Position numbers and translations under genes: made by a program. 64,000 nt of DNA, from assembly GCA_037039925.1 (NCBI GenBank), contig JAXRKP010000069.1:225001-289000 (forward strand), read 5' to 3'. Below the pieces are notes generated by a model. The model was not told where the DNA came from, searched no databases, and saw only the letters and a program-made list of their open reading frames with translations. The DNA comes from Doris montereyensis. Lineage: Eukaryota > Mollusca > Gastropoda > Nudibranchia > Dorididae. Position 1 is the first letter of the stretch. The number at the start of each line of letters is the position of its first letter. Shown here piece by piece: positions 1 to 10,424 of this stretch.

Positions 1-1740
1 TTTTTAAAAACATTCTTAGATTCTGTGTGTCTGAGGCTAGCTGGGAGGGAGTTCCAAACTTTTGGTCCTGCAAAGGAAAAAGCCCTTTGGCCCACTGTTT
101 TCAAATTCATTTTTGGGATAGAAAAAATTCTGCTATCTGAGCTAGATCGTAAGGTCCTTGTTGGCCGATATAAATTGAACAAATCAGCCAAGTATGAGGG
201 AAGGGTGTTATTGAAATAGTCAAAACAGAAAGATGCGATCTTGTATTCAATTCTCGCTCGAACAGGAAGCCAATGAAGATCCCTGAGCATTTGAGTTGCA
301 CTGTCTCTTCTTCTTGCCGAGAACAACTCTGATGGTGTTATTCATCGCAACTTGAAGTTTGCTCAGGAGATCCTCATTTGCTCCATACAAGAGAGAATTG
401 CAATAATCGATTTTTGAAAGAACAAAATGCACGGCTTAATTTTTTTCGCGTCAGTCGTGATAAATTTTCTGATGTTGCTTATTTTCTTATTGCTTAAATA
501 AATTGTCTTGCATAAATTGGTAACATGTGTTTTCATTTTTAACTCATCATCGAAGATAACTCCCAAATTCTTGACGCTCTTGGAAGGTGTTATTTCAGAT
601 GTTCCAAGGCAAAGACAAAAACCCAGGGCTCTGTCATTCCGAACTTTTTTCAAGACTCGGTCTACGACCAGCGAGTAAACATTCGGTTTTGGATTCGTTT
701 AGTTTTAGGCGATTTCCATCCATCCAAAACTTGACAGCTCTGACGCAAGACTCAATTTCTAGTTTCCTTTCATCAAAAAGACCGACATTATTTTCGCAAC
801 TAAGGTAGATCTGGATATCATCTGCACATCCGTGATAATTTACGTAATTTCTTTTGAATATTTCAAACAATGGTTGGGTGTACAGTGTGTACAGGATAGG
901 TCCTAAACAGAAGCCTTGTGGAACCCCGGAGGTTAGAACTGCACATTCTCAATAGTCAGTTCCTACTGCGACTTTCAGATTTCTGTCAGAAATGTAAGAT
1001 TTCATCCAGGTCAACGCTGGACCGACTATACCATATGTTTTTTTCGAGTCTTTGCATTAAGACGTCGTGATTGACGCAGTCAAATGCAGCGCTTGCGTCA
1101 AGAAGAGTAAGGATGGATAAGTGCCTTTTGTCAGCATACTCAAGCAGATCGTTAAAGATTTTTAAAGTTGCCGTTTCTGTGGAGTGGTATTCGCGGTAAG
1201 CGGATTGACACTGTTCTAGCAAATCATTCATTTTTAAATGCTCAAGTAGTTGATTTAATACAACTTTTTCCCAAGATTTTGCTTTATAAATGACAAGTTT
1301 GAGACAGGCCTGTAATTTTTGAGTTCATTACAATCCAAATTTTCTTTTTTTAACAAAGGTCTTACAATGGCCTGTTTAAAAATTGATGGGACAAAACCAG
1401 ACATCAATGATTCATTTATTATTTCAGTAATTGGTTCTATCAATACATCTAAATACGATTTTAAAATGTGCGTAGGCAAAGCATCGATTTCACAACTTTT
1501 GGTTGGAGATTATTTTATTAGTTTAAGTACTTCAGACTGCGTGACTGGATGGAAACTAGTCATTTTATAGTTTTCTTGAAAAGGAGGAAAACATGAATGC
1601 AAAGGTGTTTACTTAAGATCATTTTGAATGTTTTCAATCTTTGAAAGAAAAAAGGTTAAAAAGTCATTTGCAATGTTGACATTTTGGTCAGAATAGTTGG
1701 GCAGTTGTGAAATCGATGGTTTGCATAAAATAGTATCTAA
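1..1740 (-). mobile_element. Degenerate non-LTR retrotransposon (CR1/Jockey-like), reverse transcriptase
   Basis: Minus-strand frames read in order as an endonuclease-RT linker (about 1740-1620), the RT fingers with an NYRPVSNLS motif (about 1340-1370), a palm with AAFDCVNHDVL (first catalytic Asp, about 1060-1090), CADD at 817-828 where YADD is usual, the thumb (SKSVKNLGVIFDDELKM, about 540-590), and a C-terminal end with VGQRAFSFAGPKVWNSLP (about 40-110). The pieces lie in different frames with stops between them, so this is a dead copy. Its C-terminus runs to or past the window edge. The 5' end stops at a GT/GC microsatellite near 1743, a typical 5' truncation. Clade assignment rests on motif style only. 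Confidence 0.88.
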
Positions 1741-1742
1741 GA

Positions 1743-1790
<48 letters not shown>
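1743..1790. repeat. (GC)n/(GT)n microsatellite
   Basis: Alternating GC followed by GT dinucleotides directly abutting the 5' end of the LINE remnant. The apparent histidine/threonine/arginine-rich reading is only the repeat. Confidence 0.95.
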
Positions 1791-1791
<1 letters not shown>

Positions 1792-1962
1792 TAACATTAC
1801 TCATAAATTTAATCTGGGTGAAATAAGAGGATGTTAGACTGGTTGTACTTAATATACCATATTATAAATTGATAATTAAACGCATAAAAACACATATTAT
1901 ATAGAAATGAATACATTATGTAATGAAATGTTTTGAAGATAAAGATAATGGTCACATGTAGC

Positions 1963-1963
<1 letters not shown>

Positions 1964-2001
<38 letters not shown>
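1964..2001. repeat. (ATT)n microsatellite
   Basis: Perfect TTA/ATT trinucleotide run of about 12 units. It could be the tail of an unrecognised retroposon, because another LINE in the window ends in the same kind of tract. Confidence 0.9.
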
Positions 2002-2003
<2 letters not shown>

Positions 2004-2052
2004 GATCCCACACTTTCCCGCTCTATTCCCTTCACTTGGCTCAGTTGTAAGT

Positions 2053-2850
2053 GAACGAGCAAGATACTAATACAAACATGTTTTTAGAATGATGTGAATA
2101 CAGGCGTAGTTAAAGACGGTAGAACGAGCAAGATACTAATACGATCATGTAATATAATTAGAATGATGTGAATACAGGCGTAGTTAAAGACGGTAGAACG
2201 AGCAAGATACTAATACAATCATGTAAGGTAATTAGAATGATGTGAATACAGGCGTAGTTAAAGACGGTAGAACGAGCAAGATACTAATACGATCATGTAA
2301 GATAATTAGAATGATGTGAATACAGGCGTAGTTAAAGACGGTAGAACGAGCAAGATACTAATACAATCATGTAACATAATTAGAATGATGTGAATACAGG
2401 CGTAGTTAAAGACGGTAGAACGAGCAAGATACTAATACGATCATGTAACATAATTAGAATGATGTGAATACAGGCGTAGTTAAAGACGGTAGAACGAGCA
2501 ATATATTAATACAATCATGTAATATAATTAGAATGATGTGAATACAGGCGTAGTTAAAGACGGTAGAACGAGCAAGATACTAATACAATCATGTAAGGTA
2601 ATTAGAATGATGTGAATACAGGCGTAGTTAAATACGGTAGAACGAGCAAGATACTAATATAATCATGTAATATAATTAGAATGATGTGAATACAGGCGTA
2701 GTTAAAGACGGAAGAACGAGCAAGATACTAATACAATCATGTAATATAATTAGAATGATGTGAATACAGGCGTAGTTAAATACGGTAGAACGAGCAAGAT
2801 ACTAATATAATCATGTAATATAATTAGAATGATGCGTAGTTAAAGACGAT
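2053..2850. repeat. Minisatellite, 74-bp unit, about 11 copies
   Basis: The marker GAACGAGCAAGATACTAAT recurs at 2053, 2122, 2196, 2270, 2344, 2418, 2492, 2566, 2640, 2714 and 2788. The first unit is 69 bp because of a small deletion and the rest are 74 bp. The last unit is cut short after ATTAGAATGATG. Units differ by a few substitutions, for example at the dinucleotide after ATCATGTAA. There is no variable spacer, so it is a tandem array and not a CRISPR. Confidence 0.96.
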
Positions 2851-3544
2851 GCTCTATGTGCGTTGTAGGAAACGGGACAAGGTAGAAATTCAAGGCTTTC
2901 AAAATGCCTTGAAGTCACTCGATGTCGATTGATTATAAAAGAGGCCACTGGTTCAAAACCCACGGCTGGCCCAGATGATTCTATAATATATATATAGATC
3001 TATATTATACACATATTATATATACCCATATGATTTCATAGAATATAATATACATATTGACTCATTGACTGAAATTGGGGTAAAAAGGAGAACATTCAAG
3101 GTTTAAAAAACTGAAGTGGCTTAAATACGCTTGTTTTTATGTATTGTGGACGGTTTTAACCGTGACGGGCCTGACACAAGGCTGTGGGAAGCTACAAATT
3201 GTCCTGTTAGCGAATTGCTTTTGCTTTGAAATAATATGGTGATCACTGACATGCCAACGTTACATTACACCGAACAGGACCTAGTAGTGACAGTTAAACA
3301 ATTTACGTTAAATGTCATGCATTTATAAAGTCGATATGAACTTTGTGTGGCCGTACAGATGAAATTTGACATTGCATTTGGTGTAATACTGTAATGTCAC
3401 GTTCAGCATTACGTTTCATCTTCTTAGTTTCTTTGCTAAAGACAAACAGTGAGGCAAGGGCATGTCGGAAGTGAAGGTAATGACACAAGATAATATGAAA
3501 GCCCCAAAAAGAACACAGACGAGACAAATACGAGGAAAAGACAG
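2851..3544. other. No gene recognised
   Basis: Intergenic sequence. A short block at about 2945-2985 (GGTTCAAAACCCACGGCTGG) resembles one at about 46915-46945 and looks like the B-box half of a tRNA-derived SINE. A TA-rich stretch follows to about 3060. Nothing else is interpretable. Confidence 0.6.
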
Positions 3545-3640
3545 AAAAAAAAATCCAGGCCACCATGGGGATCGAACCCGCGACCTCTGCGTCGGCACCC
3601 ATCGCCTCGCCATGAAAAGAAAGCTCCCTTTGCTAATGAA
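3545..3640 (-). mobile_element. tRNA-derived SINE head / tRNA pseudogene
   Basis: On the minus strand an A-box-like TGGCGAGGCGATGG is followed about 25 bp later by a B box GGTTCGATCCC, then an A-rich stretch. This spacing is an internal RNA polymerase III promoter. The flanks do not form a clean tRNA acceptor stem, so it is called a SINE or tRNA pseudogene and not a functional tRNA. Confidence 0.6.
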
Positions 3641-3936
3641 TTAATGTACTGTAATAGGACATGCATTTCATGCAGGCATATAAAATCATTCCTTCTCTTT
3701 GGTTGAAAAGTTCTGTATTTTATCATTGTTTGTACGTAAAAAAATTGTTACAAACTTGCTTAAAAACAAAACTATGTTGAACTGGAAATTAGACGAAAGA
3801 TTAAAAAAGAAACCCCAACATTTGACAGGAGATGACAGAAATAGTCGAATACAATGTAGAAGGACGTACCTTTCTTACAGTTATTTTCAAATACTCTGTA
3901 TTGTATCATTTTTTAAATGTTAAAGACGTTACGAAC

Positions 3937-4240
3937 AAAACTATGTTGAATGTGACACTACACAAAACTATGTTGAATGTGACACTACACAAAACTATGT
4001 TGAATGTGACACTACACAAAACTATGTTGAATGTGACACTACACAAAACTATGTTGAATGTGACACTACACAAAACTATGTTGAATGTGACACTACACAA
4101 AACTATGTTGAATGTGACACTACACAAAACTATGTTGAATGTGACACTACACAAAACTATGTTGAATGTGACACTACACAAAACTATGTTGAATGTGACA
4201 CTACACAAAACTATGTTAAATGTGACACTACACAAAACTT
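3937..4240. repeat. Minisatellite, 27-bp unit, 11 near-identical copies
   Basis: The unit begins AAAACTATGTTGAATGTGAC and recurs exactly every 27 bp from 3937 to 4207, with a degenerate last unit (one G to A) and a partial twelfth. Because 27 is divisible by three, both strands stay open: + gives nine-residue repeats KTMLNVTLH and - gives VLCSVTFNI. The open frame (3832-4404) has no recognisable domain, so the array is treated as non-coding. Confidence 0.95.
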
Positions 4241-4980
4241 TGACAAAGACAGGACACTTTAAAAAAAAAAAATACAAACAATGGCCCAACAGTGTAATAA
4301 TAAGAACAGAGAATGGTTTACAATTAGAGTTGAGAACGGATGTCTATAGGAAAGTGGCTCCTCCATTCATGGTCAGCGTGCCCGAAGGGTCTGGCACGGA
4401 CTGACCGACTGTCGAACATTACAACATGATGCCTGTTGAATGTCACAAGCCGTCTTTGATTACGCCAAAATAAATTCCATCGTTTCAAGCTTCTATAACT
4501 CACAATGGAACAAAACAGGCGATCTCACTAGACAAACGAGTTAATTCCGGCAAATGATACTCTCTGCTAGCAGACTTATTTACCTGCCATAAAAAAAATC
4601 GTCCGCGTTAACAAGTTGAATGGCGAACGTTATGATTACACCATCGATACCCAAGGGTAGATCTAGCCGTTAAAAAAAACCCAAACATTTTAGACAACTT
4701 TTACAGTTGTCATACGCGCGCTTCGTCATTAATAACTAAACCAACGCGTGTTTTGTTCAACGAGTTCCGATTTTGTAAAAAAAAAAAACAACCCAGATTA
4801 GGTGTCATAAGATTAAGGGTCAATTTATTATACGACGCTCGTTGTTTCTGTAGACAGAGCAACCATTTGTGAGTCTATTGGACGTCATTCCAACGTACAA
4901 ATATTTTCAAATCGTCTTAGATGCTGGGTTACTTGAGTCACACATTCTCCGACCCACTTTTTGGTGATGAGTCCAAAAAA
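4241..4980. other. No gene recognised
   Basis: AT-rich intergenic DNA with A-runs and no open frame, SINE promoter or terminal repeat that I can support. Confidence 0.6.
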
Positions 4981-4982
4981 TA

Positions 4983-5004
4983 TGTGTGTGTGTATATGTG
5001 TGTG

Positions 5005-5094
<90 letters not shown>
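4983..5094. repeat. (TG)n then (TA)n microsatellite
   Basis: Short TGTG/TATG run passing into about 40 perfect TA dinucleotides. Open frames on both strands here (YIYI) are artefacts. Confidence 0.97.
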
Positions 5095-5096
<2 letters not shown>

Positions 5097-5429
5097 AGCT
5101 ATTGCACCCGGGTGGTACCAAGTACGATTATAAGATCGGGTTGTATTCAATTTCTGAGGTTACGCACAGGTAGACGTGAAGGTGTTATTCCAACTGTTTG
5201 ATTATCTGGTATAACCTGTTCAAAATGGCGGGCTAGCTGAATGAAAATGATACTCACAAAGACGGAAAAACAATGAAGTTTACATTAACTCAACGTCACT
5301 TTTGGCAGAACATTTTCTCAAACAAAACGACCTGATGATTTAAAGCCTACATGCAAAACATGGTTACTCTTAGTGGCCTATCAACAGAGCCTTTGGCAAA
5401 CAAAGATCGACCAACTCATAATTGTATAT

Positions 5430-5606
5430 AGGGATATTTTACAACGTTGTACTTTTAGTAGGAAATGTACCCCACTTGACTCAGATGGGAATAAATACCC
5501 AGCTACAGGTAGAGAAAGATCTTGCCAGAGTGATAGTACAAAACGCCTAACAGGTTGCCACACTGTATGCCTCCCAGGGTAGTTGAAGGCTTTGAATGAA
5601 GTGGAC
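5430..5606 (+). mobile_element. SINE family C copy
   Basis: Contains the series CACTTGACTCAGATG, AATAAATACCCAGCTA, AGAGAAAGATCTTG, GCCTAACAGG and CAGGGTAGTTGAAGGCTTTG. The same series occurs at 45840-46010 (+) and, on the minus strand, at 19520-19650 and 35455-35860. The head with its Pol III boxes is not clear in this copy. Confidence 0.7.
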
Positions 5607-5662
5607 ATCTGGGGGATAAGTTATCATATAGAGTCGATGAGTTTACACTTGTGCGGGGGATA

Positions 5663-5943
5663 GAAAGTAAAGTTTCTTCAAGGCCGTTACGGCCCATAGA
5701 GCCCGAGCTCATCACGGTTTCTATAGCGTGAAGCGGAACAGGTCACCTCCTGGACAGAGGCTAGTCTGACGCAGGTTTTTACTCCCAAGCTAGTGCCCAA
5801 TTTGCACCCGAGTCGAGTGGCGAAATTACGTTTTAAGTGTCTTTCCACAAGTAACACAACGTCGGGGCTGGCTTTGCCAGATTCGAACCAGAGACCTCAT
5901 TGTCCCCAGTCCGGCAGCCCAACCGCTCGGCCACCGACGCCAC
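5663..5943 (-). mobile_element. SINE family A copy with target-site duplication
   Basis: tRNA-derived SINE. On the minus strand the head reads GGCGTCGGTGGCCGAGCGG (A box), then a B box GGTTCGAATCTGG, then the family core (GACTCGGGTGCAAATTGGGC) and a tail ending near GAAACTTTACTTTC. The flanks carry TGTGCGGGGAT at about 5650-5661 (one extra G) and 5944-5954, read as an 11-bp target duplication. Confidence 0.85.
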
Positions 5944-6544
5944 TGTGCGGGGATGCGGACTACTGTGCAAATCCATCTTTATCTGTATCTTTAGCACCCG
6001 CCAATTCTTCCAGTTGAGATTACTTGTGTTCAGATCCCAATGTGAGAAAAATGGGGAAAGTGTGAAGCCGCTGCGTTTGCAGCCTTGCACATTTGTGTTT
6101 TTGTTCACGTCCGCTTCCTTCCGTATGCATCCGTTCACGTCACTGATATCAAGGCATGAACGTATCTTTTGAAGCATCCTTATACATGCTGGCTGGTAAG
6201 CGTAATATTATACACGTACATTTTATTTGCATATGGCAAACACCAGCCTCGTGTGCAGTGCATGCGCTCTTACGCCCTTTCGCTTTCGTGTATGGTTCGG
6301 TTCATCCCCAACTCGTATTATCTTCTGTATTTTGTACTCTTGTGTTATGTACTACATGTACTACTTACTGCCCTCTACCCAACCAATGTCGGGACCGTTT
6401 GAATTGAATCTCATTGGCGCGGACACTTGTGCTTGCTGGGCTGGCCTTGATTTCCCCCACGACCCTCCACCAACGCTGCACTTCTCTCACCAGTGTCCTT
6501 GGGGAGAGGGTTCCAGATCATGCCTGGACTGCAGCTTTCCTCTA

Positions 6545-6972
6545 TGCAATTTCAGAATCAGAAACAGAATCAGAAACCTTTATATAACGTTGTCTCTAAA
6601 CAGAAAACCTCACAATTATATAAGCACATAAAAAAACATATTTATAATCTATATAAACACATTATAACAAAAATACACAAACCACCACCCCAAAAAAAAA
6701 ACCAACAACAACAAAACCAACAACAAACAAAACACACAACAAACATCACACCGCCCCTCCCTCTCCGAAAACACTAAAATTCATGACATACACGCTTTTT
6801 AATGTGTTATTATAATATTGACATATAATGATCAATGGCTCATTTTTATGCCCTTTTTATGACATCATTCAATCTCTCTACCTGTGATTTGTTGAGGTTC
6901 TTACCATAACATGTTATTCCAAACGTAATTAAGCTTTGAAAAGTAGAAGAATTGAAAGTAAACGCTAGAACC
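6545..6972 (-). mobile_element. LINE remnant: RT C-terminal piece plus 3' end
   Basis: Minus strand 6972-6846 encodes a stretch containing FQSLITFGITCYGKNLNK, the C-terminal RT motif in which a fragment of this LINE class normally reads as SL-FGITCW-GN. It is followed (toward lower coordinates) by AT-rich 3' UTR-like sequence ending in a GATTCT hexamer run at about 6550-6575, a typical 3' tail. The 5' end is cut by a GT microsatellite. Confidence 0.75.
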
Positions 6973-6974
6973 CG

Positions 6975-6977
<3 letters not shown>

Positions 6978-7025
<48 letters not shown>
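6978..7025. repeat. (GT)n microsatellite
   Basis: Perfect GT run at the 5' truncation point of the minus-strand LINE remnant, the same arrangement as at 1743-1790. Confidence 0.95.
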
Positions 7026-7026
<1 letters not shown>

Positions 7027-7188
7027 ATGCGCGGGTATGTATGTATGACGACGTGTGTATGTATGAATATACATGTGTATACGTAATAATTATACCCAGA
7101 AGCATACATATACCATGTCTCGTTGCATGCGTGCGTGTTTATGTGTTCTTTTTACAGTTGAGAACATTGGTTGCGTTTTCCTTTCATT

Positions 7189-7250
<62 letters not shown>
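7189..7250. repeat. (ATT)n microsatellite
   Basis: About 20 perfect ATT units. Poly-I and poly-Y open frames across it are artefacts. Confidence 0.95.
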
Positions 7251-7252
<2 letters not shown>

Positions 7253-7711
7253 GTGTTGCGTGTAAACTCCGGTTCCGAGTCGCCGCAGGTTCGGTAAGCA
7301 ACCGCTTGAAATAAGTCACGGCCACCTTTTCCTGAAGAAATGCCCCACTAAAAACTTGACGTTATTTGCCAACCGCCGTCTTTTAACGACTCGGGGCTCG
7401 CTTTTAATCGGTGTCGTTGGCGTGTTTGTGGACCGGTGTGGTTTTTACCTCACGTCAATGGGTACGTCAAGGGATTTCATAAAAGGGCGACTCAAATATT
7501 TACCTAAGCTCTTGTAAAGCGGACCGTCGTCGATGAGATAATGAATAATAATAATAATAATATAAAAGGATAATGATGATATATGCTCGAAACTAATATC
7601 AAATAGACAGAAGAGTGATGCACCCTCATATTACAGTTCAGGCTCTTTTGGTTGTTTTTTTTTGGGTTGTTTTTTTTTGGTTGTTTTTTTTTGGGGTTTT
7701 TTTAACTGCAA
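7251..7711. other. GC-richer block, no gene recognised
   Basis: About 7255-7520 is noticeably more GC-rich and CpG-containing than its neighbours (for example TTCCGAGTCGCCGCAGG) but has no long open frame or known motif. It is followed by an AAT run and three T-rich TTGGTTGTTTTT blocks. Confidence 0.5.
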
Positions 7712-7755
7712 ATTTAAAGAACAAATTCAAGAATTCAAATACTTTGGGAGCATAT
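7712..7755 (+). mobile_element. LINE reverse transcriptase, left part of a copy split by a transposon
   Basis: The frame ends with EQIQEFKYFGS followed by the first bases of an Ile codon at 7755. This is the RT thumb region where a tyrosine-leucine-glycine-type motif is usual. The frame resumes in register at 10425 as FTSDGEMDSE. The intervening 2669 bp is the DNA transposon. The left limit abuts T-rich sequence. Confidence 0.85.
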
Positions 7756-8258
7756 TAGGCCAGTAAAAATCGACATGAAAATGTCGTGAACCCGGACATG
7801 AGAGATAACAACCAAATTTTGTGTTAACTTGTTCTTTAGGGTGTTTAGTGTTACCAAAAAAAAAATTCAACCAAAATCAATCATGGGGAACATGTAATTT
7901 AAACAAAATAAAGGTAAAAAAAAAAGGTCATTTTTCAAATTCGTAAAAAATTATTTTTCTTTGTACAGAACCAAAGAGATAGTCAAATGAATCACAAAAA
8001 TGCTTTTATTTTTAAAATCGACCAAATAGTTTTATCATTTTATTAGCATTTTAAAATTTCAAAAGGTCATTGTCAAGATTATCTTGAAAAATAGCTCAAA
8101 TATTGCCGTGTTTGGTATCAAATTAAACGTCTTGACAAAACAAACACAGAATTTATGTTGTTTATGCAATTTACTGACATTTAGGTGACCTATGGCGGTA
8201 AAAATACTATTGAGATAATATAAGATATGCCTTTTTTTAAAGAAAAAAATATATGGTC
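7756..8258 (+). repeat. Left terminal inverted repeat
   Basis: Pairs with 9937-10424 from TAGGCCAGTAAAAAT through the inner landmark ATATGGTC. Shared blocks include AACCCGGACATGA, GTTAACTTGTTCTTTAGG, GGGGAACATGTAATTTAAAC and TAGGTGACCTATGGCGG-like sequence. Small indels separate the arms, indicating an old insertion. Confidence 0.92.
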
Positions 8259-8636
8259 ACACAAAAAACCCGAAAATAAATCAGGATTCTGGCATAAAAT
8301 GCTACCTTGACATGTGTATGCCAAATTTCATTAAAATTCAATTATAAACTTTGAAAGATTAGTAAAAAGTGTAAAATTAGGTCGAAATAAGCTCTTTTCA
8401 TGATTTCAGACGTGGAAACCTCCCCTCCCCCCCATTCCTAACCACAGTTATGCTCATATCCAAATAACCAAAAAGTTCAAAGGCAAACATAAATAATCAA
8501 CCACGAAAAAAAATAAAATTTGCATGAAACAAAAGTTTCCATAATCAAAACTACTAGTGAGGTATTCACAGTTATTTTACCGTCAAACAATTCAAGTTCT
8601 GACTGCTTTCAATTGTATTTGGTGGGGCAAATTAAT

Positions 8637-9756
8637 TTATACTGTATCCGTTTGTGGAGCATTTTCACACTGTCCGCTGCAATGACAATGTATGCTGCAA
8701 GGGATGTTGTACTTGCAGCAAGTGCACGATTTGCATAGTGGAGTACTGCTCTTACATGAACAGCGGATTTCACGTAGCCGTTCATCTGGGGCCGGAGCAT
8801 TGTCAGTTATCACTGGGCTCACAATGTTGTCACTCACAGTAAAGCCATAGTCAACTAAGTCAAGGACTGTGTGTAGATTTAGCCATGTACTAACCAAGTG
8901 GTGCACTCTAAGGGCATGGAATTGTGCGACTCTCTCTGTTGGAGCCATCCGTTCAAGTGGCACGTATTTTGGGGAGATAAACTGCTGATATCGAAGATCA
9001 GTAAGGCTCAGATTTTGTGATCCACTGCAGTAGAGAAATGACAGGAATTCGACTCCTGTTTTGGTGATGTCCTTTTTTTATTAGTATCTGTTTGCCCAAC
9101 AATAGTTATCTTCTGTTGCCAATGCTCTGACTTCTGCAACAGCTTGAAAGCCTTCAGCTTGCCCATGCCGAAGACAGCAGACGTTGTGTCACATCCTGAC
9201 ACGGCATGTGCAAACAGGATGCAGCTGCACATTTCCTCACCTATGGCCATTTTGGCTGCTTGAATTGAAATCATTCGGACAGTATTACGTTTCATGTAGA
9301 CTTTCATGTTCCTGCTTACATGGTACAGAAGCATTACCAGTATGTCTGTATCATTTGGCCATAACAGCCACAGGTAAACCTTCAGTTGCAGACTGCAATG
9401 TCTTTCTTACAATAATTGTGTCCGCATCCCCTTTTTCTTCGGAATGAATAACACAAATGCCAGATTTTTCTGCTGAAGACCCAAACAGTCGCACCAAGGC
9501 TTGCTTGTTCTGAAGATTTGCAAGGAACGACTTTGTCATTTGGCAGATTTGTGTTATAATCAAGATGAACAACTGGATGTGATGTGTATACAGTCTTTCT
9601 TCTCTTTTGTTCAGGTGCTTTGGTTGTTACAGTTTTATAACTGTCAAAGACCACACAAAGTCTAATTCTGGTGTCCAGTTGTGGAGCGAAGTTGACGAAT
9701 TGCTGACATAGTGTTTCCACCGTTCCAACTTTTGGCCAGCTTAGGCGATGGAGCAC
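8637..9756 (-). pseudogene. Decayed PIN/XPG-like nuclease with CXC domain, transposon-encoded
   Basis: Read from 9756 down to 8637 in three frames. N-terminal part (9756-9620): VETLCQQFVNFAPQLD, then LCVVFDSYKTV and a basic KAPEQKRRKT, as in the first PIN strand and its basic loop. Middle (9480-9300): EEKGDADTIIV and, after a frame change near 9351-9334, DTDILVMLLYHV; these are the acidic motifs expected for a metal-dependent FEN1/XPG-type nuclease. Next (about 9215-9150): HAVSGCDTTSAVFGMGK, a highly characteristic signature of this invertebrate family. C-terminal (about 8745-8660): cysteines in a CXC (tesmin/TSO1-like) pattern, C-x-C-x6-C-x2-C-x-C. Frame breaks near 9350-9480 and 8965-9005 show it is inactive. 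Function of the intact protein (transposition nuclease, DNA binding by CXC) is inference from domain families. Confidence 0.75.
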
Positions 9757-9936
9757 GTAGGCGCCATCATACGCTACAAAATGAGGTTTCTCGTTGATGT
9801 CGTCTACAACAATGGGCTATTGGCAACTACACCTGTAGCAATATGAATTATAATACCTTTCTATATAGTCTATGGGCTTGAATATACTGTGGGCCTCCAG
9901 AAATGACACAAACTTCCTCAGGTCTTCGATAAGCCC

Positions 9937-10424
9937 GACCATATCTTTTTTCTTTAAAAAAGGCATATTTTATATTATCTCAATAGTATTTTTACCGCCA
10001 TAGGCCACCTAAATGTCAGTAAATTGCCTAAACAGAATAATAAAATTTGTGTTTGTCTTGTCAAGACTTTCAATTTGATACTAAACACGGCAATATTTGA
10101 GCTATTTTTCAAGATGACTTTGACCTTTCGAAATTTTAAAATGCTAATAAAACAATAACTATTTGGTTGATTTTAAAAGTAAAAAAGCAATTTTGTGTTT
10201 CATTTGACTATTTCTTTGATTGTATACAAAGAAAAATAATTTTTTACGAATTTGAAAAATGACCTTTTTTTTTAACCTTTATTTTGTTTAAATTACATGT
10301 TCCCCATGGTCGATTTTGGTTGCTTTTTTTTGTGGTAATACTAAACACCCTAAAGAACAAGTTAACACAATAATTTGGTTGTTATCCTTCATGTCCGGGT
10401 TCAATGTCAATTTTTACTGGCCTA
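9937..10424 (-). repeat. Right terminal inverted repeat
   Basis: Reverse complement of 7756-8258, with its outer end at 10424 next to the TAT duplication. Parts of the arm are open by chance in the + direction but encode nothing recognisable. Confidence 0.92.

Larger units (their letters stand above)
7756..10424 (-). mobile_element. DNA transposon with ~490-500-bp TIRs and PIN/XPG-like nuclease gene (Academ-like)
   Basis: The ends read TAGGCCAGTAAAAAT at 7756 and its reverse complement at 10424. The flanking triplet TAT (7753-7755 and 10425-10427) is a 3-bp target duplication, and removing one copy plus the element restores a LINE reading frame, so both ends are exact. Arms of roughly 490-500 bp match with scattered substitutions. 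The interior holds a minus-strand pseudogene with a PIN/FEN1-XPG-like nuclease and a tesmin-type cysteine-rich (CXC) domain. XPG nucleases and 3-4-bp duplications are known for the Academ superfamily (AcademX), so that is the best fit. No DDE transposase is recognisable, so this may be an internally deleted or novel type. Confidence 0.85.

Noticed and set aside
2053..2850. CRISPR-like array
   Set aside because: Units are contiguous 74-bp repeats without unique spacers, in a eukaryotic context.
3545..3640. Functional tRNA on the minus strand
   Set aside because: B box is good, but the acceptor stem and anticodon arm are not convincing, so it is listed as a SINE head.
3832..4404. 190-codon + strand open frame with nine-residue repeats
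   Set aside because: Explained by a 27-bp minisatellite; no start context, domain or conserved flank.
4885..5201. YIYIYI open frames on both strands
   Set aside because: Translation of (TA)n.
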